Positions 25,654 through 34,238 are shown, counted from the stretch's first letter. The stretch is 64,000 nt of DNA from an uncultured Halobacteriovorax sp. (GCA_913061265.1 CAJXVS010000001.1:496001-560000), one strand, 5' to 3'. The notes: generated from the sequence alone by a model not told the origin. Program-made: numbers and translations.

Positions 25654-25980
25654 TTAAGCTACTAGTCCAACTTCATCATCGTATATTTCTAAAATCTTAT
25701 GTGCATTCGTAACACCAAAGAGAAGGTCGATTTTAGAATTATTGTTAACAATACAAAGCCTTTTTCCATCAGAAGAAATCTTGTTGTGACAATAAACAAT
25801 CGCTCCCAACCCAGAACTATCCATTAGGTCGACCTGATTAAGATCAAGTAACAAAAGACCTGAAGTCTCTCTTGATAGCTCCATCACTTTCATTTTTAAG
25901 TCCTGGCACTCTCGTAGTCCGACGACCCCTTTTAGGAAAAGTACCGTTTTGTATTCAGTTTTTTTAATTTCATATTTCAT
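25654..25980 (-). CDS. STAS-domain anti-sigma factor antagonist
   Basis: 108 residues consisting of one STAS domain: LLLLDLNQVDLMDSSGLGAIVYCHN carries the phosphorylatable Ser (DSSGLG, about residue 57). Partner-switch proteins of this type are phosphorylated by an HATPase kinase and dephosphorylated by a PP2C enzyme. The REC-PP2C-HATPase protein at 28394 supplies both activities. The target could be an anti-sigma factor or a polysaccharide enzyme. It is the first gene of the second polysaccharide unit, right after a sigma-54-type promoter. Confidence 0.88.
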   Translation of the reverse strand: MKYEIKKTEYKTVLFLKGVVGLRECQDLKMKVMELSRETSGLLLLDLNQVDLMDSSGLGAIVYCHNKISSDGKRLCIVNNNSKIDLLFGVTNAHKILEIYDDEVGLVA

Positions 25981-26004
25981 ATAGACTCCTTTACTTACTT
26001 AAAG

Positions 26005-26020
26005 AGCAAGAGCCTTGCCA
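26005..26020 (-). promoter_or_regulatory. Sigma-54 promoter of the STAS-led polysaccharide unit
   Basis: On the minus strand TGGCAAGGCTCTTGCT fits TGGCACN5TTGCT with a single change (C to A). GG and GC are spaced by 10 nt. The STAS start codon lies about 25 nt downstream of the -12 region, with AAAGGAG as ribosome-binding site. The promoter overlaps the T-run of the preceding terminator. Confidence 0.8.
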
Positions 26021-26046
26021 AAAAAAGCCTCCCAGAAGAGGAGGCT
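26015..26046 (-). terminator. Rho-independent terminator after the WbaP-like gene
   Basis: AGCCTCC and GGAGGCT pair (26026-26046) with a 7-nt loop; on the minus strand a run of six T follows and runs directly into the TTGGCA of the sigma-54 promoter. It separates the first polysaccharide unit from the second. Confidence 0.8.
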
Positions 26047-26088
26047 AAATTATTGATTTTATGGTCTTTTAGGTTTTAAACAACAAAG

Positions 26089-26105
26089 ACTGTGTCATTT
26101 TGAAT
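26089..26105. promoter_or_regulatory. Putative activator-binding site (17-bp motif), copy 2
   Basis: ACTGTGTCATTTTGAAT differs by one base from the copy at 31544. It lies about 77 nt upstream of the -24 GG of the sigma-54 promoter at 26005. The other copies lie 56-57 nt from theirs; the difference of about 20-21 nt equals two helical turns. Confidence 0.55.
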
Positions 26106-26119
26106 ACTTCATTTTAAGA

Positions 26120-26809
26120 CTAATAGGCGCCCTTCCCAAATAAGACAGCGGGAATGGTTTTAAAAAGTAGCATGAGGTCCTTTCTAAAGCTCCTAGTCCT
26201 TATATAATCTTTGTCCATCACTACCTGCTGCTTAAACGGCACTTCACTTCGTCCACTAACCTGCCATATACAAGTTAGACCTGGGACAACATCCAACCTT
26301 TTTCTCTCATTTAAATTATACTCGTTTACTTCTCTAGGTACCGGAGGTCTCGGTCCAACTAGAGTCATATCTCCTTTAAGTATATTAATGAGCTGAGGCA
26401 GTTCATCTAGACTAGTCCTTCTCAAGAATTTACCAACTTTGGTGATCCTAGGGTCATCTTTCATTTTAAAGATAACTCCATCTTTAGATTCATTTTTTTC
26501 AATAAGCTCATCCTTAAGTTTTTCGGCATTTATCACCATGCTTCGAAATTTATAAAAATCAAATAATTCTCCATTCTTCCCTACCCTTTTTTGTGTAAAA
26601 AAAGCGGGACCTCTTGAATTAACTTTTATCGAAAAAATACAAATCAAGAAAATAGGAATTGTTAAAGGCAAACTTAATACTATCGCTACAAGGTCTAAGG
26701 ATCTCTTTGTACGAGCCCCCATATAGCGCCAAAAGAGCTCTCTACAGGCCCTGACTCTATGAAGGGCAACGGAGTAGTTACGTAAAAGAATATTCGTACT
26801 AAATTTCAT
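26120..26809 (-). CDS. Undecaprenyl-phosphate sugar-1-phosphate transferase (WbaP/WcaJ C-terminal type)
   Basis: 229 residues; the ATG at 26809 overlaps the upstream stop (ATGA) and has AGGAG upstream. One transmembrane helix (RSLDLVAIVLSLPLTIPIFLICIFSIKV), then FFTQKRVGKNGELFDFYKFRSM, LRRTSLDELPQLINILKGDMTLVGPRPPVP and VVPGLTCIWQVSGRS, all hallmarks of the bacterial sugar transferase family. It loads the first sugar phosphate onto undecaprenyl phosphate at the inner membrane, starting each repeat unit. It is the short, single-helix form lacking the four-helix N-terminal region. Last gene of the first polysaccharide unit. Confidence 0.92.
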   Translation of the reverse strand: MKFSTNILLRNYSVALHRVRACRELFWRYMGARTKRSLDLVAIVLSLPLTIPIFLICIFSIKVNSRGPAFFTQKRVGKNGELFDFYKFRSMVINAEKLKDELIEKNESKDGVIFKMKDDPRITKVGKFLRRTSLDELPQLINILKGDMTLVGPRPPVPREVNEYNLNERKRLDVVPGLTCIWQVSGRSEVPFKQQVVMDKDYIRTRSFRKDLMLLFKTIPAVLFGKGAY

Positions 26810-27567
26810 AAGGATCTCCTTCTCATCGCCCATTTCATTGCTCTAAGAAGGAACAGCGGATTTCCTAAAATGTATCGTCTCCATAGTCGATCAGGCTCTT
26901 GTAATAGTCGAAATCCCCACTCCATTCCTATAGTTCTAACCCAACGAGGGGCTCTTGGAATACTTCCCGAGTAAAAATCAAAGAGACCTCCTACTCCAAG
27001 GACCAGACCTGAACTAATAGACGCTCTATTTCCGGCAATCCATTTTTCTTGGAGAGGTACTCCCATCGCAACCAAAACAATGTCGGCTCCTTTTTCATTG
27101 ATTTCTTCGATCACTTGACTTTCACTCTTTTCTAGAAAGAAGCCATCGCAATGACCAACGATTTCTATTCCTGGGTAGGTTGATTCCAGGTTCCCTTTCA
27201 TTTTGTCAGCAACTCCGGGCCTTGCTCCAAGAAGATATATTTTCTTTTTATTAATTAAGGAAAATTCGCATAAATGGGGAAGAAGATCTGTTCCATTTAG
27301 ATTATCAAGCATCTTATTTCCTCGCATACTAGTCGCAATTTTTATGCCTAGACCATCCCCAAGTACTAAACTACTTCTTTTTAGAATGCTTCCATACTCT
27401 TCATCATTAAAAGACTTATTTACACAATCAGCGTTAAGAAAATAAATAGATTCTTTTTTCTTCCTATGAAAAATATGATTAATCTTGCACATCAATTCTT
27501 CGAGCTGAATATTGTTGTAGAATAGTCCACAAATATATTCTTTTGACCTAATTCCTGTTATTTCCAT
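26806..27567 (-). CDS. WecG/TagA/CpsF family glycosyltransferase
   Basis: 253 residues (family GT26). FLNADCVNKSFNDEEY, LVLGDGLGIKIATSMRG, LNGTDLLPHLCE, IYLLGARPG and VAMGVPLQEKWIAGNR follow the family in order, and GLVLGVGGLFDFYSGSIPRAP is the typical late motif. It adds the second sugar (for example N-acetylmannosaminuronic acid in WecG) to the lipid-linked first sugar. Its neighbour is the initiating transferase, and it overlaps both neighbouring genes. Confidence 0.9.
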   Translation of the reverse strand: MEITGIRSKEYICGLFYNNIQLEELMCKINHIFHRKKKESIYFLNADCVNKSFNDEEYGSILKRSSLVLGDGLGIKIATSMRGNKMLDNLNGTDLLPHLCEFSLINKKKIYLLGARPGVADKMKGNLESTYPGIEIVGHCDGFFLEKSESQVIEEINEKGADIVLVAMGVPLQEKWIAGNRASISSGLVLGVGGLFDFYSGSIPRAPRWVRTIGMEWGFRLLQEPDRLWRRYILGNPLFLLRAMKWAMRRRSL

Positions 27568-28403
27568 TTTTCCTCCCCAAAGTTAAATCCAACATAATAT
27601 GAAACTCTCTGCATAGTACGATATAAGCAACCTCCTAAAATTTTTGAGAAGGCTCCTTGATTTTTCAAATAAATAAAGTCCCTGATTAACTCTGCACAAA
27701 GGGGCATAAGAAGATCTCGAAATAGAGATTTTTCTCCCTTGAAAATTATGCAATCTGCAACACCTTCGTTGTAAAAGCGCCTTATTAGCTGAGAGTTTGT
27801 ATAATTATGAGAATGCTCTACTTTACTAGAGCTAATATAATATTTTTTTAAGCCTTTTCTTTTTAACCTTTTAAAAAGCTCCACATCCTCCGAGTATTTT
27901 AAGCATTCATCAAAAGGGTTCGCTATCAATACTTCCCTTCGAAAAGCGGAACTTGCTAGACTAAAAAAGTTAGGCCACTTCTTTGCTCCCATTCCCTTAC
28001 CAAAGGCTCTTTCATGATCCTTCCTTACAAGCAGATCAGCGTCAGGTCTCGGCACCTGGTTTGCAAAACAACACAAATGAAGATTTTCATTCAGAAAGGG
28101 TTTGATCAATCTTTTAAGCCACTGGTTATCACATGGAATACAGTCGGAGTTGTTAAAGACTATGACCTCACCCTTCGCTAATTGAACCCCTTTATTTAGC
28201 ACTCTTCCAGGAATGTATTCCCCTTTAGGGATATTGTTCACTTCAAAGCCAGATTCTTGTATTAATTCTCTTGTTCCATCGGTCGATTCATTATCTAAAA
28301 AGACTAGTTCAAAGTCTGTATATGTTTGTATTCTAAGCTTCTCTAGAAGTTTCTTAAGATTTTCTCTATCGTTGAAACTTCTTATAATAATACTTACACG
28401 CAT
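27558..28403 (-). CDS. Glycosyltransferase family 2
   Basis: 281 residues. GT-A signature: VSIIIRSFNDRENLKKLLEKL, FELVFLDNESTDGTRELI, GEVIVFNNSDC (the DxD-like metal site), and YSEDVELFKRLKRKG at about residue 170 with the catalytic-base-like Asp. No transmembrane helix at the C-terminus. Inverting transferase adding one sugar of the repeat unit. 10-nt overlaps with the genes on both sides confirm operon membership. Confidence 0.9.
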   Translation of the reverse strand: MRVSIIIRSFNDRENLKKLLEKLRIQTYTDFELVFLDNESTDGTRELIQESGFEVNNIPKGEYIPGRVLNKGVQLAKGEVIVFNNSDCIPCDNQWLKRLIKPFLNENLHLCCFANQVPRPDADLLVRKDHERAFGKGMGAKKWPNFFSLASSAFRREVLIANPFDECLKYSEDVELFKRLKRKGLKKYYISSSKVEHSHNYTNSQLIRRFYNEGVADCIIFKGEKSLFRDLLMPLCAELIRDFIYLKNQGAFSKILGGCLYRTMQRVSYYVGFNFGEEKWK

Positions 28404-29917
28404 AACTTCTCCTCCGCTTTTAAAGAAAAAGACTCAATAAAAAGGCCGCTTCCGCATGACTTCACTTCATGATTAGCTAGGGAGTGAATGATATGCCCCC
28501 CTCTCCCCGAATCAGTACAGAACTCTGGTTTATCTATCTTGCTTAATTTATGAGGCGGTGTTCGGTGGTAAAAAGTCAGCCTTTCCAAATCATAATTAAT
28601 TTCAAAATAAATAGTTTTATCAAATGAATCATTGACGTATTTTAATAAGTTGCCTGCCCACTCAGAGACAATGAGTGAAAAAGAGGTGGCCTTCATCATG
28701 CCTAATGAACGCCCAATATCTTTCTTCTCTAGACATGTTGCAAGATCGTAGACATCATCTAAATTTTGAATGACACCATTATGAACATTAAGATTTCTAT
28801 TCTCAGGGGTAATGACTACCGCTGTTAAATCATCTCCAATTTCACTTAACTCAAAAGCTTTCTTCGAAATATTAAATGGAATTTCTAAGTTCTTGAGACT
28901 AAAGGCGTTATTGACCTCAGAGTTTAAGAAAGAGAAAAGCTTCTCTTCATTTATAACCTCACCGCTTATGCCATCTGTACATAAAAAGAGCGCTTCATCC
29001 TTGGAAAGACTGAAGAGGTTTATATCTTGAAAATTAGCATCTCTATCCCAACCGAGAGGAATTCCACATTTGAGACGATCCCCAATATTTTTAAAGCCGG
29101 ATTTATTTTTTTTATAAATGAACTTATGTCCGGCGCTTACAATCTCAGCTTCTAGCGTTGTAGAGTTCATTAGGACAAAAACCATCGTCATATAGAGTTG
29201 TCCGTCATATATATCGCAGATATGCTTGTTCACATCCTCGACCAAAGTACTTAAACACTTAACCCCTTTCGCCCGAGTAAAGTTTGAAATAAAGTTTCTA
29301 ACGCCTATAGAAAGGATTGCTGAAGCTACTCCATGTCCAGAGACATCCCCCATCACAAATAAGCTTTGCTCCTTATCAAGCTCATAAACTCCAAATAAGT
29401 CTCCACTCATTTGGGTCGCTGCTTTAGAGACATAGCTCGAATAAATTTGTCCACTCTTCGTAATCCAGTCTGGGGAGAGCTCTTTTTGTAATTTAGCCGC
29501 CATAACTAACTCCTGGTTAAACTGTTCATTCTTATCTTCTATGAGTTGCTTATGTTCATATTGGTTTATCGTATTTTGTACCCGTGTTACTAAATCGACT
29601 TTCCCGAAGGGTTTTTTGAGAAAATCTCTAAAACCATTGTCGAAAGCTTTTTTACTTAACCCTGCATCGGAGGAGGCAGAAAAAAGTATAAACGGGATAT
29701 TAAGTTTTTCTTTAATCTCTTTAAATACACCAATTCCGGTTTCATTATTTAAATACATATCTGTCAGGACGAGATCGAATTTGCTCTTTCCGAGCTCTCT
29801 AATCATAGACTTCGAGTCTAAGCATATTTGAGTTTCATATCCGGCTTCATCTAGAATTCGAGATGCCAAAATCAATATATTTTTCTCATCATCACAAATG
29901 AGTATTTTTTTCTTCAT
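28394..29917 (-). CDS. Response regulator with PP2C phosphatase and HATPase kinase domains
   Basis: 507 residues, three domains. Receiver (residues 1-120): ICDDEKN, acceptor Asp in LVLTDMYLN, KKPFG. SpoIIE/RsbU-type PP2C phosphatase (140-375): SGDLFGVYEL, VMGDVSGHGVASA, CTDGISGE and GDDLTAVVI hold the metal Asp residues. RsbW-like HATPase (385-507): VSEWAGNLLKYV (N box) and DSGRGGHIIHSL (G box). A phosphatase and a kinase in one chain could both remove and add the phosphate on the STAS protein at 25654, with the receiver choosing the direction. It sits inside the flippase-GT2 operon. Confidence 0.9.
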   Translation of the reverse strand: MKKKILICDDEKNILILASRILDEAGYETQICLDSKSMIRELGKSKFDLVLTDMYLNNETGIGVFKEIKEKLNIPFILFSASSDAGLSKKAFDNGFRDFLKKPFGKVDLVTRVQNTINQYEHKQLIEDKNEQFNQELVMAAKLQKELSPDWITKSGQIYSSYVSKAATQMSGDLFGVYELDKEQSLFVMGDVSGHGVASAILSIGVRNFISNFTRAKGVKCLSTLVEDVNKHICDIYDGQLYMTMVFVLMNSTTLEAEIVSAGHKFIYKKNKSGFKNIGDRLKCGIPLGWDRDANFQDINLFSLSKDEALFLCTDGISGEVINEEKLFSFLNSEVNNAFSLKNLEIPFNISKKAFELSEIGDDLTAVVITPENRNLNVHNGVIQNLDDVYDLATCLEKKDIGRSLGMMKATSFSLIVSEWAGNLLKYVNDSFDKTIYFEINYDLERLTFYHRTPPHKLSKIDKPEFCTDSGRGGHIIHSLANHEVKSCGSGLFIESFSLKAEEKLCV

Positions 29918-31449
29918 TTTTGCCCCATTGAAAAAGGCATCAATGAATGAATAAATCCATTAACTTTTTGTCTATCTCTTGACTTTAATATAAAAAGATA
30001 AATACTCAAGATCACTAATCCAATATGTAGAGCAAAGAAAAGACCTAGTTCAAGTATGCCTGCACTCATAAACTCAAAGAGTTCAGCTCTCAGAAAAAGA
30101 TGCAAGATAGCGAGGCTACAAAGTGACAATAATGTCGAATTGTTATACTTACTTCTTGCAAAACCTGTTCTAGAGCTGGCTTTTAAATAAATATATTGCC
30201 CAATAAAAATACCCGGAATGATGGTTCCAAGTAATACACCAATAACGCCTAGGACTTTCACAAGGGCTAGGGATATTGCGATGTTTAACGACACTTCAAG
30301 CATGCTTGCCTTAGCAAGAAACCTATCCTCTCCTGACATAAGTAGGAAGTTGCAACTGACACTTCTTTGAATCGAATTGATTGCTGTATAGAGGAGCCCT
30401 ATATGGGCAATAAGTATTATTTCGGGATCATCAATTTTAAGCCAAACTTTAAGAAAGACATCCGCATATACAAAAAGAAAGATAAGTATTCCGACTGTGA
30501 AGAATCGCGACAGTTTATTGACTTCAAAAATCCATTTTCCTAAGGCAGTATCCTCACCCTCAGCTGTTTTCCGCGCAGTTAAAGGAGCCACGTTGTCCTG
30601 GTACTGTTCGGAAAGTATTTTGAGTAAATTACCTAATCTAGTGGCCACTTGATAAAAACCCACGGAGCTAAAACCTAGGAAAAACCCAATGATCAATTGA
30701 TCAAACTTTTGAACTATAATTATTATAAAGTTTGAAAGATATGAGTTAAGACTAAAGCGAAAAGTTTCTTTTAAAATAGCCTTGTCAAAAAGGCTACTTT
30801 TAATACGAAAGCCTTTAATTAATAAAAAACAGCTTAAAAGATTTATCAGAGGACCGAGTAAGTGCGTAGCCAGGGAAAAGGACATGACAAAACTTAGGTC
30901 TTTCCCTAAGTAAGATAATACTGTCACTCCGATTAGGTTTAAAATATTAACCCCTAGTGAGACAAAGTTTCTTATATCTATTCTGTGCAGACCGGTTTGA
31001 ACTTCTGAGAAAATTCCAAATGGAAAGATAACGGCCATTGAATAACCAAAAATTTGAAAGAGCTCTTTAACCTCAAAAGCATCAGGTCCATTGGGCGTAT
31101 CAAAGTGAACATAGAATAGATTGACGGATATGTACGTGAGGAAGGCAATAAAAAAACCTATAGAGCAATATGAAAGGAAGACGGTAGAAATTCCTTTATT
31201 TAGTTTTTTAAGGTCCCTGTTTGCAACGTATTCTGCTGCAATTTTTTTGGCCGAGCTTCCCAGTCCAAAATCTAAGATAATTGTGTAACCAAAGAAAACC
31301 CACAAGAAAGTCCAGATCCCGTAACCTTCACCACCAAAACATTCAAAGAGCACTCTTGTGATAACAAAAGAGTTAACAATTTTGAGGAATTGATTGGCAT
31401 AGTTTGTAAGAGTGTTAACTGCATTTCTTTTCCATACTACTGAGTCCAT
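29914..31449 (-). CDS. Polysaccharide flippase (Wzx-like, MATE/MOP superfamily)
   Basis: 511 residues with 12-14 hydrophobic helices. The start FGGEGYGIWTFLWVFFGYTIILDFGLGSSAKKIAAEYVANRD is the recognisable N-terminal region of Wzx-type flippases, and the second half repeats the pattern (LIIGFFLGFSSVGFYQVATRLGN). It moves lipid-linked repeat units across the inner membrane. First gene of the first polysaccharide unit; AAAGGGGAG precedes the ATG, and a canonical sigma-54 promoter lies about 35 nt upstream. Confidence 0.88.
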   Translation of the reverse strand: MDSVVWKRNAVNTLTNYANQFLKIVNSFVITRVLFECFGGEGYGIWTFLWVFFGYTIILDFGLGSSAKKIAAEYVANRDLKKLNKGISTVFLSYCSIGFFIAFLTYISVNLFYVHFDTPNGPDAFEVKELFQIFGYSMAVIFPFGIFSEVQTGLHRIDIRNFVSLGVNILNLIGVTVLSYLGKDLSFVMSFSLATHLLGPLINLLSCFLLIKGFRIKSSLFDKAILKETFRFSLNSYLSNFIIIIVQKFDQLIIGFFLGFSSVGFYQVATRLGNLLKILSEQYQDNVAPLTARKTAEGEDTALGKWIFEVNKLSRFFTVGILIFLFVYADVFLKVWLKIDDPEIILIAHIGLLYTAINSIQRSVSCNFLLMSGEDRFLAKASMLEVSLNIAISLALVKVLGVIGVLLGTIIPGIFIGQYIYLKASSRTGFARSKYNNSTLLSLCSLAILHLFLRAELFEFMSAGILELGLFFALHIGLVILSIYLFILKSRDRQKVNGFIHSLMPFSMGQK

Positions 31450-31480
31450 CGACTCCCCCTTTACTTGATACTTCTAATCA

Positions 31481-31496
31481 AGCAAATGCAGTGCCA
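31481..31496 (-). promoter_or_regulatory. Sigma-54 promoter of the first polysaccharide unit
   Basis: On the minus strand TGGCACTGCATTTGCT matches the -24/-12 consensus exactly (TGGCAC, 5 nt, TTGCT). It lies 32 nt before the flippase start codon. The NtrC-family activator is encoded divergently next door. Confidence 0.88.
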
Positions 31497-31543
31497 GCCA
31501 AAGACCTGAGTAATTACAAGAACATAGCAAGAAAAAAGGATAA

Positions 31544-31560
31544 ACTGTGCCATTTTGAAT
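31544..31560. promoter_or_regulatory. Putative activator-binding site (17-bp motif), copy 1
   Basis: ACTGTGCCATTTTGAAT lies 56 nt upstream of the -24 GG of the sigma-54 promoter at 31481, at about -80 from the expected start, a usual place for enhancer sites. Near-identical copy at 26089, weaker copy at 34239. It also lies just upstream of the -35 of the activator's own promoter, so feedback is possible. Confidence 0.55.
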
Positions 31561-31586
31561 GACCCGAAAAGAATATGTTTCAGGGC

Positions 31587-31614
31587 TTGGAATCTAATTT
31601 CAAGGTCTTATAAT
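31587..31614 (+). promoter_or_regulatory. Sigma-70-type promoter of the sigma-54 activator gene
   Basis: TTGGAA (31587-31592) and TATAAT (31609-31614) are spaced by 16 nt. The start codon follows about 17 nt after the -10. Confidence 0.7.
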
Positions 31615-31631
31615 GTATATACGGAGTTATG

Positions 31632-33002
31632 ATGGCAAACCTAGAAAAAGTGCTCGTCTGTGAAGACGATAAAAAGATCCAATTATTGGTAGATCAGTTC
31701 CTATCTAAGAAAGCTCGCCTTACTCCTCAAATAACTGGTACATCTAAAGAGTTCTTTGAAAATTACACCGATAACTTTGCGCTCTATCTTTTAGATATAA
31801 ACCTTCCCGAGTCTAGTGGTATTGAAATGTTGAAGGAGATCATGGAGCGTAATCCTTCAGCGGTTGTCATCATGATGACGGCTTTTTCTAGTGAGTCCAA
31901 AGTCATCGAATGTCTTAGGTTAGGTGCCTACAATTATTTAAAAAAACCTTTTGATTTAGATTATTTTGTTTCTGCCGTAGAAGAAGCTGTACAAGAGAGT
32001 AACCGCCGAAAAGGTTTGGCCATTGAGAGTCAATCTAAAGCCTTGCCAAACGGGACAATTAGCTACAGCTCACTTGTTATGGAGCGCATACAAAAAACAA
32101 TAGGGAAAGTTGCTGGAAAGAACCTTTCTGTTTTAATCACTGGTGAAAGTGGTACGGGAAAAGAGTACTTTGCCAGCTTAATCCATAAGAGAGGCTCTCG
32201 TTCAAAAGAAAGTCTAGTAAGTATAAACTGTCCCGCTATTCCTGATAATTTATTTGAATCTGAGCTCTTTGGGCATGAAAAAGGTGCTTTTACTGGTGCG
32301 GAAAAAATGAAGCTTGGAAAATTTGAAGTTGCAGATAAGGGTAGTCTATTTTTGGATGAGGTCGCTGACCTGAGCCCAGATGCTCAAACGAAACTTCTGC
32401 GTGTTTTACAAGAAAGAAATATCGAAAGAGTGGGTGGTTTAAAGCCTATCCCTATTGATGTCCAGCTTATAACGGCAACGAGTCGTAACTTAAAAGAAAT
32501 GATTGAGAAAGACGAATTTAGAGCTGACCTTTATTATCGTATTGCTGATATGGATATCCACGTCCCTCCTCTCAGGGATCATATTGAAGACCTTCCTGAT
32601 TTAGTTACTCACTTTTCTTTAGAGTACTGTAGTGAAAACAAAGAAGAGACTAAAGTATTTGAACAGTCATTAATTGAAGCAATGATGGATTACTCTTGGC
32701 CTGGAAATATTAGAGAGCTTAGAAGCTTTACCAGAAGGCTATTGATATTATCTGATTCAAACGAAGTAAAACTATCTGAACACCAAAGAGAGATTAACAG
32801 TCATCTTCTCAAATCAGAGTTGGATGATTCACCTAAAAAGATTGATGGCCTTGACGAAAATAGTGCAACGATTCAGGACGCTGAGATCGATCTTATCAAA
32901 AAAGCTCTTAGCGAAACAGAAAACAATCTAACACACGCGGCTAAAAAAGTGGGGATTAGCCGCTCTACTCTTTATAGAAAAATGAAAAAATATAATCTTT
33001 AA
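31632..33002 (+). CDS. NtrC-family sigma-54-dependent response regulator
   Basis: 456 residues; the second of two adjacent ATG codons (31632) is better placed from GGAG. Receiver: VLVCEDDKKI, acceptor Asp in LYLLDINLP, KKPFD. AAA+ central domain: Walker A GESGTGKE, FESELFGHEKGAFTGAE (the GAFTGA loop that contacts sigma-54), SLFLDEVADLS (Walker B). C-terminal Fis-type helix-turn-helix: NLTHAAKKVGISRSTLYRKMKKY. It is divergent from the flippase-led operon, which has an exact sigma-54 promoter, so it is the likely activator of the polysaccharide locus. Its 3' end overlaps the convergent GT4 gene by 4 nt. Confidence 0.93.
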   Translation: MANLEKVLVCEDDKKIQLLVDQFLSKKARLTPQITGTSKEFFENYTDNFALYLLDINLPESSGIEMLKEIMERNPSAVVIMMTAFSSESKVIECLRLGAYNYLKKPFDLDYFVSAVEEAVQESNRRKGLAIESQSKALPNGTISYSSLVMERIQKTIGKVAGKNLSVLITGESGTGKEYFASLIHKRGSRSKESLVSINCPAIPDNLFESELFGHEKGAFTGAEKMKLGKFEVADKGSLFLDEVADLSPDAQTKLLRVLQERNIERVGGLKPIPIDVQLITATSRNLKEMIEKDEFRADLYYRIADMDIHVPPLRDHIEDLPDLVTHFSLEYCSENKEETKVFEQSLIEAMMDYSWPGNIRELRSFTRRLLILSDSNEVKLSEHQREINSHLLKSELDDSPKKIDGLDENSATIQDAEIDLIKKALSETENNLTHAAKKVGISRSTLYRKMKKYNL

Positions 33003-34162
33003 GCTGAAACTTTAAGTATTTTTTGCTTTAAAATATTCCCTAAAACTTCATAATTGTATTCTTTTAAAACTCGCTCCCTAGCCTCTTCCATATTAGTAGA
33101 CTGATTAGATATGAGCTCGCAAGCTTGATGAAGTTTAACTCCAAGATCATTAATATCACCTGATTTGAATGTTAAGCCATCCTCACCTTCAACTACGACA
33201 CTAGGATCAACCATGTCACTTTGAATGACAAATGTTCCACTAGCTAATGACTCAACGACGACTGCCCCGGAGTTCATAAATCGAACGGGTATAAGGTGGA
33301 TTTGCGACTCTCTCAGATATTTGAGCAGCTTTTCTCTACTGATAGAACCTAGAATCTCAACATCTTGCTCTAGATCTAATTCCTTTACTCTATCTCTGAG
33401 ATTATCACTGAAGTTCGGTTCAAAGTCTGTTCTGCCCACAATTTTAAGTTTTGCCTTTACACCCATTTTTAGCAATCGATGAAAGCCTTCAAGGCCAATA
33501 TCTTGTCCTTTAATATGGGACACTCTCCCGATCATAACAATATTAAAAACATCAGACACAGTTGAACTTGATGCCTTGAGGTTATAATCATCAAAATCGA
33601 TAGCGACTGGTGAATAAGACACCGAATCATTAAAGCGCTTATAAAAGCATATCTCCCTATTAGAGATGGCAAAGATATGGCTAAACCGTCTCACGAAAAA
33701 CTCTCTAACTTTTGAAAATGAGCCTAACCCACTAAGATCTTCTCTAATAACGGCTCCCTCTTTAAGCAACCTGGAATAATCATGAAGATCAAAAGAAACC
33801 AATAAGCAGGGAATCCGACGTATTTTACTAGCGATGAGGGCCAAAAAGGAATTATGAGATGGTGCAGGAAAGCAAAGAACCGCATAGTATGATCCAAAAA
33901 GAATCCTGAGCAGAATTCCAAAGCACAGAGTATTTGGTTTTTGATAAGGAAACCTTCTAAGTAAATTTCTAAAGTTAAACATCCTTACAATCTTCATGGC
34001 TCCATCTTTAAAACCTAGACTTAATTTGGTTCTTTCCGGACATACAACAGTCACCTCGAATTCTTTAGCAAGTTCCAATGCTTGTTTATAGGTATTTAGC
34101 TCAGCGCCACCAACTTCGGGATAAAACCTATTTACTACTATTAATATTTTTTTCTTTTTCAT
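32999..34162 (-). CDS. Glycosyltransferase family 4
   Basis: 387 residues. GT-B features: ILIVVNRFYPEVGGAELNTYKQALELA at the start, IFAISNREICFYKRF, IVMIGRVSHIKGQDIGLEGF, VEILGSISREKLLKYL, and the donor site HLIPVRFMNSGAVVVESLASGTFVI, where the first Glu of the E-x7-E motif is replaced by Asn-Ser (MNSGAVVVES). Monocistronic. A copy of the 17-bp motif and a weak -24/-12-like site lie upstream, so it may belong to the same regulon as the main locus. Confidence 0.85.
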   Translation of the reverse strand: MKKKKILIVVNRFYPEVGGAELNTYKQALELAKEFEVTVVCPERTKLSLGFKDGAMKIVRMFNFRNLLRRFPYQKPNTLCFGILLRILFGSYYAVLCFPAPSHNSFLALIASKIRRIPCLLVSFDLHDYSRLLKEGAVIREDLSGLGSFSKVREFFVRRFSHIFAISNREICFYKRFNDSVSYSPVAIDFDDYNLKASSSTVSDVFNIVMIGRVSHIKGQDIGLEGFHRLLKMGVKAKLKIVGRTDFEPNFSDNLRDRVKELDLEQDVEILGSISREKLLKYLRESQIHLIPVRFMNSGAVVVESLASGTFVIQSDMVDPSVVVEGEDGLTFKSGDINDLGVKLHQACELISNQSTNMEEARERVLKEYNYEVLGNILKQKILKVSA

Positions 34163-34174
34163 AAAATATCTATA

Positions 34175-34190
34175 TACAATTCTGTGGCCA
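34175..34190 (-). promoter_or_regulatory. Weak sigma-54-like site before the GT4 gene
   Basis: TGGCCACAGAATTGTA on the minus strand keeps GG and the TTG of the -12 but has GT in place of GC. Taken alone it would not be called; its spacing of 57 nt to the 17-bp motif copy at 34239 is what makes it notable. Confidence 0.35.
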
Positions 34191-34238
34191 ATTTAGAACC
34201 TATGAAAATCACATAATCTATCCCTTTAAAAGTGTACT

